NCBI GenBank assembly: GCA_013396525.1
Contig: VWYX01000013.1
Coordinates: 2,723,954-2,787,953 of the forward strand
Reading direction: 5' to 3'
Length of the DNA stretch: 64,000 nucleotides
From: Chaetorhynchus papuensis
Lineage: Eukaryota; Chordata; Aves; Passeriformes; Rhipiduridae
The position numbers and the translations under genes were made by a program. This document shows, piece after piece, positions 36,366 through 49,346 of the stretch. The notes below the pieces were generated by a model. The model ran no database searches. It saw nothing but the letters and a program-made list of their open reading frames with translations, and was not told the origin of the DNA. How positions within the stretch are numbered: the first letter of the stretch is position 1; each line of letters opens with the position of its first letter.

Positions 36366-39300
36366 TGTTTGAAATTTCTTTTAGGAAAGGTTTGTTCAGA
36401 ATGCTGTAATGGTTAAAAGACATAATAGTGCAACTAATAACTCTCACCACTTTCTTTCTCCTCTCCAAAATCCTGATTACAGGGAATAAGAATCCTTTAA
36501 GGGACGCCATAAATAAATGGTTGATACATAAACTGCTCCTAGGTCAGCACTTCCATGAATACTTTGCACTGTGAACTGATGTCTTGGTTTTCTAGTACTG
36601 TGAGCAGCACTTAACTGAGACACATCTAGTCATAGCCCAAAAATGGCACTGACAATTTGCAATGGCAAAGTTGTAGAATTAAATAATTCATTGTCAAGGG
36701 ATTGCCAAAACCCTTGAACATAAAATATTTGAAAATTGAAAAACTGAATAATAGTCTAAAACTAGATTTTTCCAGGTAAGCTGATAGTTTTTACATTAAT
36801 ACTGTGCTCAGAGTGCTGACATTATTAACGTGTTACGCATAGACACAGTGCTATTACCTGTTGCCTTGGTAACCATATGTATTACACTGGTAGCATAGCA
36901 ACATGAGTGAACATGCATGGCTTTGAAGAATCTAAAACAAATACATAAGTAAGTGGAGGGAGTCAGGTCTGAATGAAAGATGGTTTTTGTGCATCAACAA
37001 GAACTGAATATTGTACTTTCTAGAACTATTTCAGGGAGAATAGATTTTTTTCCTCTATGCTAATGCCCTCTATATTGACTTCCTAGCTGGAATTGCAAAT
37101 TTGAAATGCAATTATTTCTGTCATTCATTGCTTGCCCCTCTTCCTTCTAGGATGGAAGTGCATCATCAAAAGGTAAAATTTCCTGAATGCTTTCTAAAGG
37201 AACAGTGTGGAAAAATAATTGAAACTTGATAGCCAAGCTATGTTTTGGGTAGTTTTATCTATGGTTTCTTGTTTCTAGTAGTCAAACTGCAGGATCAGGA
37301 TGTTGAACAAGAACTATGTGAGAGGGGAATAGTCTGTAGAGGGCTGAGGTAACTTCAGTCAGTTTAGGTACTGGTGATAAAGTAGCAAGAAAAAATAAAT
37401 TGCTCCCTACAGAATATGAACTTGTGTTTCTACAGTACTGTGCACTTGAGCTTTGTGGTGTGAACAGTGTGTGACTTAGTCATGGACAGACCTCAGTGAG
37501 CTGCTTGTTATTTTAGAGACTTGGGACCAGAGCTGGGAAATCATATGCAAATTAAATTTTGCAAATTTAGTATTACTGAAGTATATGCTTAAAGCTAAAT
37601 GAATTCTTAAATGCTGATCAGAATGAATCAGTTATGAACTTAAGAACACAGGGATGCCACTTCATGAACCAAGGACAAAGACAAGCAGGTCCTCGGCTCT
37701 GCAGTGCACTTCTCATTGGTGCATCTCCTGTCCATGTGAGGCTGATTAAATGAGAAAGATTGGAAGACTACAAATAGCATGCAAAAGACTAAGGAATGGT
37801 AAAATATCTATACTATCCCACTTCTTATGCAAATTTTTATTGCTCAATATTTTAGTGATTTAATTTCTGTACATGTAAATCACATTGTGTTTCTTTTGTT
37901 CTCATGAGATCACTGCTATGGAGATGGTCTTTATTAAACTTCAGTAAATTTCCATCTGTGTAACATTACACATTCAAGTAGTTGTGAATTCCAAAGGAAA
38001 TTACTTACTTTTACTGCAGTCCCCTTTTGACACAATGTTCTCATTTAATTCTCTTCACTCTATTTTAATTCTTGATGCGGAGTGGGGTTATATGTGTGGT
38101 AGAGACAATATGTGAAACTTGTTTTCTGGGTAGGTGTGAAAAGCATCTATGTAGCTACATCCAATTTCTACTTTACTAGATAAAGACTGTATATGACTTT
38201 AAAGCCCTGACCACATCCAGAATCTCCATGTGATGATGCGTACCTATCTGAAAAAACTTTTCATACAAATGTTAATTCAGTATTAGTATTCTCAATTATT
38301 TGCATTTTCGGTGAATCTTTGTTTCATAAATATAAATAAGAAATCACGGAAAGTAGTCAGCTTCTCTCCCTGTATTAGGTTTGTGGTTGCTATGATTTCT
38401 TGTGACTGTGGCTGTAGTAGCCAGAGAAATAAAAGACAAACAGTTCGTGATACACAGACACTTTGTCACTGTATGCCCTGTATTTATACATTAATGCCAA
38501 CAATCAAACTTTAGAGTCCTTGCTCATCTCTCTCCCCTGACCTTAGCTGGTGTGCCATGAGTTCTTGATGTGTATGGTTCATTACAGCTTTGTTGGGTGG
38601 GGGAATTTTCACCTTAGTGGGGGCAGACCCAGGAGTCAGGAACATGCCAGTGCTACAATGAGTTCAAGTACATCCACTCCTGAGAAGAGGGGGAAATTAG
38701 TTTCTGAGCTTTGCAGAACATTTCAAAAGCTCACATTGCTCAGTGACGTTTGCTTAAAAGATCTCTTGTTTCAGGAATTGCCATTGCTATTGCCAGAAAT
38801 GTGAGCAAAGGGTGTTTTGATAATAAGGAATGTCAGCCCAAATTGTTTGGAAGACCTTATAGCCCCTCCTGGCTTATAAAACACATGATGACTTATCATG
38901 TGGAATAGGACCCATTACCTGTGCAGACTTTACAAGATGAGGTGAAGTCAGCTGTCTCTTAGAGATGTGTTAAAGTTTAAACTACTCAGAAACCTTTCTC
39001 TCACACCAAAGAGTATCACTCAGGATGCTGGTACCGAATATCTCATTTTTAGAAAAAGCAAGCAAGTGATACTATATAGCTGCATGACACCAGGGGCAGC
39101 ATCCATTACAAGGTTACTCTCATGTCCTCCTGTATTGTAAAGTGATTGACAAGAAACAGAGATAACAAGCCAGAACAATGCAAATTTTGAGTGGTTTCCT
39201 GTCCTCAATATCCTTCAAGCTCTGTCTTCTGTCACTTTTTGAAATGAGCATGATTCCTCCATGTACATCAGAGATTTCCAGTATAACCCTTAAGTAAAAC

Positions 39301-39369
39301 TAAATTTATTTGAGTTACATGAAGAGAAAACAGTCCCCATTAAATCACGTCAATCCAACCTGTCAAAGC
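36366..39369. other. Intergenic sequence, no gene recognised
   Basis: AT-rich, short frames only, no repeat family named. Confidence 0.6.
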
Positions 39370-39640
39370 ATCATAGAATGGCTTGGGTTGGAAGGGACCT
39401 TGAAGCTCAACTCATTCCAACCCCACTTCCATGGTCAGGGACACCTTCTACTAGACCAGGTGCTGAGAGCCCCATCCAGCCTGGCCTTGAATGCTTCCCG
39501 ACATGGGGCATCCACAACCTTCCTAGGCAACCAGTTTCAGTGCACCATCACCCTCACAGTAAATAATTTGTTCCTGATATCTAATCTAAACTTACACTCA
39601 GTTTGAGGATATTCCCCCTTGTCCTGTTGCTACATGCCTT
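39370..39640 (-). mobile_element. CR1 LINE 3' end (5'-truncated copy)
   Basis: Starts with ATCATAGAATGGCTTGGGTT and continues GGAAGGGACCTTGAAG, CACCTTCTACTAGACCAGGT, CATCCACAACCTTCCTAGGC and CCCCTTGTCCTGTTGCTA. Clear reverse complement of an avian CR1 3' end. The left edge is the LINE 3' terminus, so it is on the minus strand. Confidence 0.93.
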
Positions 39641-42600
39641 GATGAGTTTTACTGCCAGAATGGTATTCAACTACAGGAAGGAAAGAAAGCGGGAAATTTT
39701 CAAAATGTGTTAACTAGCACCTCTGAGCATCAATTGTAGCATCAGTGAAAGATGAATATTTGTGTCATGATTAGTAAGTTCATTAAATGGTATATGGTTA
39801 TATAGGGCTTGAAAGAGGTGGGTTCAGTTCATCCTTTCTGTGTGACCTTGGACAAGCTGTTTATGCTGTTGCATAGTAGACAATGTGAGACTTACCTGCA
39901 TACCTCTTTCTATTTAATTACAGGGAGCTGTTTTCCAAAACAGTTATCAAATAAGGGCAGATAGGGCTTTATGTGGAGTGAATTCTTTCTTTCAGCCAGT
40001 CTGGCTGTTTTTAGGCTTATCCCTTGATGCGCATATCCTGCAGTGCTGCATCCTGTAATCCCAATGCTCTGAATGGCTCACCCTCATTTCGCCTGGTATC
40101 TTTGGAGAGAAAACAGTTGCATCTGAATTGTACTTAGATTTTCTTTCAGTAAAACAAGGGCATTCCTGGGCCTTCTCTGGGCCTATGAAGGTCATGGGCA
40201 TGGAGCTTCTTTCTCCTGGCTATGTGGTCTGCCTGGGGTTATTTTTATATATTTTCTTAACACAGTTTGCTTCTTTCTTGTTGCTTCCCAGATGATGTTT
40301 GAAAGTTGCCCCCAGCCTCTCCCAGTTGTGTTGCCTCAGGTGACTGTTGTTCATTGCACACTGGTTCCCTGGGGCTCTTGGGTCTTAAATACATATGGTT
40401 TCCCATCACTCAAACTAAAACAGGTCGGGCAGTGGCCACTGACCCCTGTACAGCTGTTAAAACAAGCCTCAGCCAGCACAGGCTGAGTCACAGTGAGCTG
40501 TGTGCTTTCTCCTGCTAATGTCAAAGATCAAGTTTGCAGTCTATATGGTTCTGATGCAGACCTGGGACTGCTCCTGAGTTTCAGCTCAGATCAGAAACTG
40601 GAAAATGTTCTTGACTGTTGTAGGTTGTCCATAGCCCCTCTGCTAGCCTTTCCCCTGCTGCATAGCTCTGTTACAGTGGTAACAGCAGGCACACATGAAA
40701 ACTAAGTGGATGCGTCTTGAGTTACTTGCAGTAAGTTAAAAGGCAAATGTTCAAAGACTCACATTTTTTTAAATTGCATTTAGCTGATCGTTGCTAACAA
40801 TTCATAAGAGCATACCTACCAAAGTCTGCTGTAACTAGCCATAATTTATCCGTTAGATACATTGGATCATTTCTAATATACTGAATATTAAACATTAAGC
40901 ACTGGAACTTTTCTTGCCATATAGTGTTCTACCAAGAAACGCATGACATTTTAAGATGTTTTGGGTCCAGTGGATATCGCTATAATAATGTGTGTCAATA
41001 TCCATATGTAAATAGATGACCCTGAATTAGTAAAATTGCTAGGGATTGGATTCTATTATTGTATTATATAGTGTGTGATTTTTATAAATTTGTGTGCCTT
41101 TGTAAGGGTTCTTGTGGACGTCAAGGTCTTTAAAATAGCAAAATTTACCTAAAATTTGATTGCAAGATGACTTGCTCTCTTTTTTTAGTCTAACACTCTG
41201 TTAACATAAGGGAACAGTCCTTATCATTATTAAATTGACTCTTTTTTTTGAGTTATATTACAGCTCAAATTTTCATTAATTTCTGAAGAGCAGCCAAGAG
41301 AAATCTGTTTAATATTGCAGAGTTGTATGGCAGAGCTCCTAGCTTGTGCTCAGGCAATCCACTGACTCATGCTCACGATGGCTGAAGCTGGTCAGAGCCA
41401 AGGCTGCAACATATTAGAATAAGAATTTAGGGATATTGTGACCCGTGTGAGTATCTCATTGAATGCTGGGATAGTACCCTGTGCGTTCACTACTCTTGAC
41501 CTTAGACAGTCCAAATATCTAGGCACCATTTGAACTAATTTCCACGGATGAATTTAATTTTCACATTGGTCCCAGTACACGCGTGGCACTTAGTCACACC
41601 CCAAAGCCCTACAGCTGACACACAGCTGTGCTTCACTCAGAAGTGAAAATGTATAACTTCATACTTAGAAGGTATAAATGATGTAATCAGCTTCAAGATA
41701 AAGAAAAGCTTCCAGATATGTTTTACATTATTATTATAAATGGAAAATGAAATTGAACCTAAAATAAACAGCCCTTCAGACACCCCGTGGTAATCTACCA
41801 CTGAAATACATAGTGTTAATAACATTTCATTATGAGAACAGTATTGGGCTTGACGTGCTACTAACAGTGTTAGAAGGAGCTCCCTGGAAGGTGCCTAAAG
41901 GAAACAGGATAGTGCCAATCTATTTTAACTCCATTTAATAAAAGAAAATTGTCTAGTGTTTCAGGCGCCAGAGATGCATCAATACAGATGCCACTACAGA
42001 ATGAGCTGTCACTGATTATCACTGCTTTTAATCTATTTTGTTAATGAAATCATTAGTTCTTTTCATGTCAGCTAAGACAAAACTATGGCAACCTTTATTA
42101 TTTGACATTGATCAAGTGAGTGTTCATGTCCCAGAAATCGATGAGTAATGAGGTATCTTTTAAAAATCCTGGGTAGCACTAAGAGAAATGGTGTATATCA
42201 AGTTATTAATAGGCACTTTTAATGTCTGGGAAAAAAAGAAAATGAAGTAAAATGCACAGAGAAGTTTGGAAAAGTTGTCGTTTCCCACTGTACTTTATGT
42301 TCTTTGCTATAAATATTCATATATTCAAATATTACGCTAGGAACTCCTAAACCAAATGCACCCTAACTCATGAATCCCTCAGCCTGAACAATTATGCAGT
42401 CCCTATGGGGGCAAGTCAGTAAAAGAGCTGGTGCCTGAAGAGTTAGAGCAGCTAACTGGTCACATGTCTTTACTACTATCTGTTCTTATGTAAAATAGAA
42501 TAAATGGTGTCCAAAGTAACATCACTTACAAAGATTATGGCTTCTTAGCCCATGTCAACTGTGTATGATGACCTCTACACATGTGCTGCTCTCTCAGTAG

Positions 42601-43211
42601 GTAGAATTTTTTGTGTGCCATTGATGCAAAATCCATTTCATGGTATGCTCTGCATTTCCATTTTCTAGGAATAAAAAGCCTTTTCTTTGCTCTGCTTAAC
42701 CTGATTTGGCAAAAAACCAGCCAAACAGGCAAACAAAAACCCTGTGGTCTCTGCACTACAAGAGTCAAACTAGGGTCTCTATCTCGGAATTATGTGATAG
42801 GTTATGTGTGCTGAGGTATAAACTGGCCCACACAAATATTGAAGTGTATTCATGTTATTTATTGGTTATTCTTTCAAACACCAAGTGAAAAAGATTTAGT
42901 TTTCAAAACATTTCAAATTACTTGGGTAATTTTATTTTCATTCTAAGCAAGAATCAGAACATTAACAAATTAGTAGGCTTTTTCATTTATTTTCAGATCA
43001 AACTGTCAATTTCTTTAATTTTCACAATTCATCGACTGGTGCCTCTGGACAGTAAACTGGCCCAAAAATATGGTTATCTGTTTATAGGATAATATTCAAA
43101 AAGCTGTTCTCTTTCATGGGTCTCTAACTATGAGCTCAATTAAGGCAAAGCAGAAAAACATCACCTTGATTGAGAGTTTACTCTCTCTTGTCTATGAATT
43201 CATTCATAGTA
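39641..43211. other. Intergenic sequence, no gene recognised
   Basis: Short frames only, including an overlapping cluster at 40290-40705 without domains or splice context. Confidence 0.6.
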
Positions 43212-43315
43212 CCATAGAATCATAGCATAATTTAGGTTAGAAAAGGCCATTAATATCATTGATTCAAGGCAAGTCCACCACTAAACCAACTACTTAAAGT
43301 TCCACATCTACATGT
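43212..43315 (-). mobile_element. Short, older CR1 LINE 3' fragment
   Basis: CCATAGAATCATAGCATAAT, then TTTAGGTTAGAAAAGGCCAT and CCACCACTAAACCAACTACT. Matches the CR1 3' end of the form that reads AGAATGATTTAGGTTGGAAA in better-kept copies. More diverged than the copies at 19.5 and 39.4 kb. Confidence 0.8.
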
Positions 43316-46300
43316 GCTGGAAAAAGTAGAAGTCTAAGGCATGTGACCTTTGGAAGAGCAAATACAACTTATATTTACATATTCTAAGTGGGAGTTGTGC
43401 CTCTTTATTTGGTGAAGGTTTCTAATAGAGGATTAGGGATTTCTTATTGCAGAGTTAAATGCAACTTCAAACTTTTCTCAGGACATATACCCAAGGCTAC
43501 TGCAGTCTGGTACACAGATAAAGTCACACACGTACTGAGGAGCCAGAGCAAGCTGGAGACGTTTCCAGTGTTTTAATTTCCCACTTTGTCCTTAACTACT
43601 GAAATTCATATTTCTGCACATTAGCGGCCCAAACAGACCTTTGGCATTACAGTTCCACCCAGGAATTCATCACCTGCATGATGGTGCACCCAAGACTAAC
43701 CCCTCAGTCCTCCCTTGCTCAGCAGAGGAGTTTCTCCAATACCACCAGCAGTAACTGGTGACTGAATGTGTTGGCTCAGCTGTGCCCTGCCCAGTTCATA
43801 AGGAGTGAAGAAGACAAGTGCACAGGTAATGCCTGTGTCCTGCCTTGCTTCCTCACTCAAGCTGGAAATGTTGTGTAGGAATCAAGAGCTCTCTTGGGCC
43901 CGCTATTCCCCTGCAAGGAAAGTGTCTGGTCTTGCCTGGAAGCAGGCAGAATAAAACACTTTAAATGCATGTCACAGACAAGGCTTAGAAAAAGGGTAGA
44001 AGAGTCAATGCTGCTGTAATTATTTTAGTAACAGTCTCAGCGGTGGAGGCAGACACAGACGTTGAAAGTGCAATTATGGCAGCGACTGTGGTGATAACAA
44101 AAGCAGTGCAACAGCAGGCACCCACTTGTCTTTTTCCTTCCTTTAAACTGAGGCATCAAAAGAAAGAAATGGCAATATTTCTGAGGTGAAGAAAAGCATT
44201 TTGATTTTAATCACACATCCTCTTGCCTCTTTCCACTCTCTTTAAAATGCAGCACTGGGCAAAAAATGGTCAGAAAACTAGAGAGGCTCTGTCCTCATAG
44301 GTAATGCTGCCATATAGAAAATTCCAGAGAAATCAGTAGTGTGGAGAAGTACAGAAAACTTTATTTGGCTAACTCAATGGCATCTTTTGCTTTTAAGGCA
44401 TTACCATGTTCAGTCATTTCAGTGTCTAGATGAGGGTGAGACAGACACATGGAATGAGGCAGTCTTCAGCCACTAATACATTGGGTTTGTGTTTGTGGCT
44501 AGCTCACTTTGGGATTCTCCTTCTAAGTCCTTTCTCTAGCTGTTTACTGTTTTGGATTGAGCTGTGGGATCTTGAATCAGTTATTCCTTGGAGGGCAAAC
44601 AAACCTTAGGAAGAGAAATGCCTGAAATCCAAAAGCTCAAAGGAGATATAGGAAAATATATAAATTTCCTATGTTAGTTTTATGGAATTACTCAGAATGA
44701 GAAGCGATGTCAAAACATGCCATAATCAGCCTCACTAGTATACCACAGGCCTGATCCTGCTTTAAGTTCAACATTAAGAGCAAGAACAATTTTCAGTGTG
44801 CACTGTATTTTTTTGTAGAAACTCTTTATTAAGGGGTTGGTGCTTCGAGGCAGCTACTTTTATACATTGGAAGGAAGTTAAATTATAATTAGAATTTGAT
44901 TTTTCTAGGAAATGTGTTTTAAGAGCTGGCAGATTGTTTTCCCCATTTCTTTTTATTTTTTTAGCTGAAGAACTGCTTTCTATGTACATGAAAGAGGTAA
45001 CAGTCTGATTGTCTGATTGATTTTCTTTAACTATCGAAGAACTTGCAGCTTCCTTAAGTAGAAAAGAGAGAAGTTGTAGCTATAAATAGCAGCTGAAATG
45101 CAAGGCCCTGGCAAGCTGTGGAGAAGAAAGGGAAGTGTGGCAGCCTGTCTGGGGCAGCACGTGGCCATTGTAAATGCAGCTGGTAGGGAAATCTAAGTGA
45201 GATTGATTATTTTGGAGTAATTCGACGTGCAAGTCTAATGAGTGATGTTTGTGACTGTTTGATGAAATACCTCAGCACCTCGATGGAAAGAGTTCAACGT
45301 GACCTGTTGGTTTGGAGGATTAGGACTGTAGCTGTGTTAATGATGGGCCTCCAGATATTGATCTCCGTGGGTTTCGCAAAGTCTGACCTGTTCAGCAGAT
45401 CTCTAACATAATTTTTTTGGTTTGTGGCTAAAGATGTAGGGTCTTAAGAATCCTGCAACCCTGTAGTTTGTCCTTTTTGGGATGTCTGCAAGTCTTCATG
45501 AGCATGACCAACTCTTTAGAAGTGGATAGTTCTAACAGAAATTTGGTTGCAACTGTATTCTGAATTGCTTTTGGGATTTTTTTCTCCATCAAAAGAAACT
45601 TAGGTACATAGCAATTCAGAATACTAAAGGATGTGTTTTTCAGCAGTTAAGATTATTAATGATATGAATATTTTTTCCATTTTGGAACATAAATCTTGAT
45701 TAACTTTTAAGATTTCCATGCAAGTGGATTAGTTTCTATGATTCCATTGTTTAACATTGAATTCAATAAGAATATCTATGTCAGATATTTTAAGAGGAAT
45801 CTGAGAAATAATGTGCAGAATAGGTAAGAGTAGAATAAGCTGATTTTAATTTCCGATTTTTTTTAACTAATAAAACAGTTTAAATCTTGCATTTTTCTTC
45901 AAGAGATTTTTGTCTAGGTTGCCTGTGATTTTTTAATATGATAGGGAAATCTAATATAAAAAATCACTTGGTTAGAAGAAGAGGATGAACATATATAATT
46001 TTCATTCTTTTTAAAATTCCCTATTTTTAATAGCACAAAAGATAAACTGGCAAAACCAGGTGGAAAATTAATTACTAGCAAAAAATTTTAAAGAAAAATA
46101 ATGCAAATAAGGTGAAAAATTTTACATCTATTGTTAAAGACTCCCTCCATGAGAGTCATATGTGATTGAAACACAAATCTGTTCCAGTAACAAAGACAAA
46201 TTAAGTAAGGATTATCCTTTCTGGCATCATTCGATGACTGAATAGATCAATATAACTGATTAATTCACTTAAGATCCCATAAGAAGGAAATGTTTAAGTG

Positions 46301-47031
46301 CTACAATTCATTGGCATTAAACATATGTTAATTTGAAATTGATTGTGAAAGCAGCAGCTTCAACAAACCGTCATTTTTTCTATCAAATTGTAACTTTTAA
46401 CCCAAGATTGCAGTACTTCAACTGGTGTCATACTCCTTAAATGTATAAACAAATGCCTAGAAAATTTTGTTTTAAGGTCAGTGTTTTTATTCACAGCACT
46501 CATTCTACAGAAGGCACTCTGCTTCACCTCTTTCTTATGAACATTACCACTAGCCCTGGGCTACAGTATATCCAAGGTAGCAGAGGCACTCCGAAGCTGA
46601 ACTTTAGACATGAGAGATACCTGGTATTTGGCCTGTTCAGTCTCACGTCTACCAGTACTTAGAACCTTGATTTGCAGTGCCAGTACACAACTTCATTCTT
46701 ATCTCCATATATCTTAACATGAAATCGGTAGCATGAAATTCCAGAGATCAACATCTGGATCTGAAGTGCCATACTTCCAAAAAAAAAAAGGTGCCATAAT
46801 TCTGGAAACCCCTGAGTTCACTGGGCTAAGGTGCCATAAGCACCGTTAGTACTACAAAATTACCTATGAGGATGAGGTATGGGATAAGGAGAAAGTCAGT
46901 GTATGGTGCCCAAAGCTGGGGCGTGGCTTTGAGGATTTAGGGACTAGGCAAACATCCCTTCACCCTGGAGGAGGTAAACAGTGGCCTGGACTTTGGAAGA
47001 ACTACCTGGAAGAACTACTTGTGTAGGCAGA
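43316..47031. other. Intergenic sequence, no gene recognised
   Basis: No coding region recognised. 45060-45420 is less AT-rich than its flanks and holds several CpGs, but no motif was named. Confidence 0.55.
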
Positions 47032-47783
47032 TGTAGATGCTGAAAGGGCTTTACAAGTGAATTTCTTCAGCTCTCTAGCATTTTGTGAGAACTCTGTCTT
47101 TCCCCTGCAGGCTAACTAAAACAAAGTTACCAGTGTTTATCAATATTCACACCTGCACTTGTTTTTCCCAGACTGTTACAGCTTCAACTAGAAAAACACT
47201 TGGGAACGGACGTGTTAAGAGCTGGGCCAACCCCCTTGAGGGGCAGATGGCCAGAGAACCAATTACTTTATGCCATTTAATTCACTTTTTGCGAACAAAC
47301 ATATAAAAACCTCGGGGAAAAAAGCCATTAAGCCAGCCTTGCCACCATTTCTACTGACCCTGTGTTGATGCTGACAGAGCTTTAGCAGGGAAATTCTTCA
47401 GCTCTCTAGTGTTCTGTGAGAACTCTGTCTTTCCCATACATGCTAAGTAAAACAAAGTTACCAGTATTTATCAACATCAGCACCTGCACTTGTTTTTCCC
47501 AGATAGCTAATCTTTTAGTTAGAAAAACACTTGCCTGCTACGTGCCAATAGTAGGGTCAGCACCTCGAGGGGTGGCTGGCCTGAAGAACAAATTGTCTTG
47601 TGCCACCTAGTCCACTTTGCGAACTAACATATAAAAACTTCGGAAAATCATTAAACTCAGCTCGGCTTGCTGCTTTTCTACTGATTTGGACTTGTGTGGT
47701 TTTTCTACGAGTCCACTTTGCACAGTGACAACCCTGGACTTCGTGTGGTTTTTCTACGCGTCCGCGTTACAACAGCGACAGGC
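47032..47783 (+). mobile_element. ERV LTR with a tandem duplication of its 5' part
   Basis: Two diverged copies lie head to tail: 47032-47362 and 47363 onward (period about 331 bp). Both contain a TTCTTCAGCTCTCTAG block, AACTCTGTCTTTCCC, AAACAAAGTTACCAGT, CACCTGCACTTGTTTTTCCC and a TATA-like ACATATAAAAAC, followed by CATTAA. Only the second copy continues into a U5-like end with two 48-bp repeats of GGACTT-GTGTGGTTTTTCTACG (47688-47735 and 47736-47783) and a terminal GTTACAACA. No gene is encoded. The family assignment as ERV LTR rests on the TATA box, the overall layout and the CpG-rich end. Confidence 0.65.
47688..47783 (+). repeat. 48-bp direct repeat at the LTR end
   Basis: Two units, 47688-47735 and 47736-47783, share GTGTGGTTTTTCTACG and a following GTCC. 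The second ends CGCGTCCGCGTTACAACA and keeps its CpGs. Confidence 0.8.
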
Positions 47784-49188
47784 AGAAACTAGCCTCACAA
47801 GAATAGCCCAGCCAATCATGCAGAAGGACCAGCTTAATGTCGAATTAAATGGTTAAGTAGCTTTTGTTCCATAAATGAGCAGTAAGTAACTGAGAATTTT
47901 GTTGAGAATGTTGATTAAAAAGGACTTTGATATGATGAAAAAAAAGGATGTACCATGGGACAAATATCTGGTTGTTCTAAAGAAAAATGAAAAGCAATTG
48001 CTGTAGTTAACAGAGGTTAGATGCTCGTTGATATTCTTTTTGTGTATTGTGGGCAGGTTTGATCCATCAACAGAATCCGTCTGAATGGACATTCTCAAAG
48101 AGTTTCTTGCTGTTAAGAGATGTGGTTCTGGTGTCTGTTGTCTGTCTGTCCGTTCAATCACATTTTGAGGTGCTAAAGAGAACATTGGATAGGTAAAGAA
48201 AAATATTCACTCTCTTTCCTTGAGATGGTATTAAATAGGTTTAAGTGAGGGTGGTAAGGATTTACACTGTATCTGGAGCAGGCCAGGAATTCACCTTGGT
48301 ACTAAAACTTGCAGGACCATCTCATTGCAGTAGCTTTCTATAAATAACTTTATGTTACATTCAAGGCAGAGTGACTGTCACATATTTGTCACAACTTTTG
48401 CTTTCTTAAATGAATGAAATTTATGGAGAGGGGCATTTATCTGAGCTCCTGTAGGGAAAGTAGAGAATAAGGTGTGTTCTTAAATTCCTTGTGAGTTAAA
48501 AAAACCTTAATCCAGTAACAAACCATATCTTCTTGTGAGGGGATCAGTCAAGATCTTGAGGCATGGATTTTACCTAACAGCCAGGTCTGAAAGTAGATTT
48601 ATGTGACTGTACACGGGCACCAGAGGCAATAATTTCCAAATGAACTTTTTAGCTGGATTTAATTACTCACTTCCCCTCTTGCAGAGATGCTTCTTTGAAA
48701 GCAGATTGTGAATGTCATAGCAAATGAAGGAGAAGGGTAGAAGGCTGTGGATTCTGCTCTGTTCATGTATGTCTGCCTTGTGTAGTCACGGCTTCTATAC
48801 ACCAAATAAACAGCACGCTTCTGAAAGTGAGGAATAACAACAAGGAATAACAACAATCAGTCAGCTATATCTGAGTCACAGGCCTTCACATGGTTTTCTT
48901 AGGGTGCCAGAGCAAAGCATAAGGCCACAGGGATAAATATAGAACACAGTTATTAGCCTTGGGCCTTTTCTTGCATGATGTGTGCTATGCAAGCTTTGGG
49001 GCATCTTCTGTAGGGAGATGTCTTTTCCCTTTGATATCCCCGGCACAGGGAGCTACTCTAACCCCTCAGATGCTGTAGCAGTAGTGAAATGGGTTTGTTG
49101 CCAATCCATGCTGTACAAATGAAGCAAATTTTCTCTCTCAAAGACTGCCTGCATGCCCACTCAGGCAGAATGTTTAAAGGGTGATTTT
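47784..49188. other. Intergenic sequence, no gene recognised
   Basis: Short frames only. A 13-bp perfect tandem repeat GGAATAACAACAA lies at 48831-48856. Confidence 0.6.
48831..48856. repeat. 13-bp perfect tandem duplication
   Basis: GGAATAACAACAA twice in a row. Confidence 0.9.
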
Positions 49189-49226
49189 NNNNNNNNNNNN
49201 NNNNNNNNNNNNNNNNNNNNNNNNNN
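49189..49226. other. Assembly gap (38 N)
   Basis: Run of N directly beside the CTTTTT tract. The true length of the repeat is probably unresolved. Reading frames across it are artefacts. Confidence 0.98.
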
Positions 49227-49346
49227 TCTTTTTCTTTTTCTTTTTCTTTTTCTTTTTCTTTTTCTTTTTCTTTTTCTTTTTCTTTTTCTTTTTCTTTTTC
49301 TTTTTCTTTTTCTTTTTCTTTCTTTTTCTTTCTTTTCCTTTTTTCC
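49227..49346. repeat. CTTTTT hexanucleotide (polypyrimidine) tract
   Basis: About 18 perfect TCTTTT units, then degenerate CTTT units to about 49346. Strand-asymmetric pyrimidine tract; the complementary strand is pure purine. The N gap sits at its left end. Confidence 0.95.
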
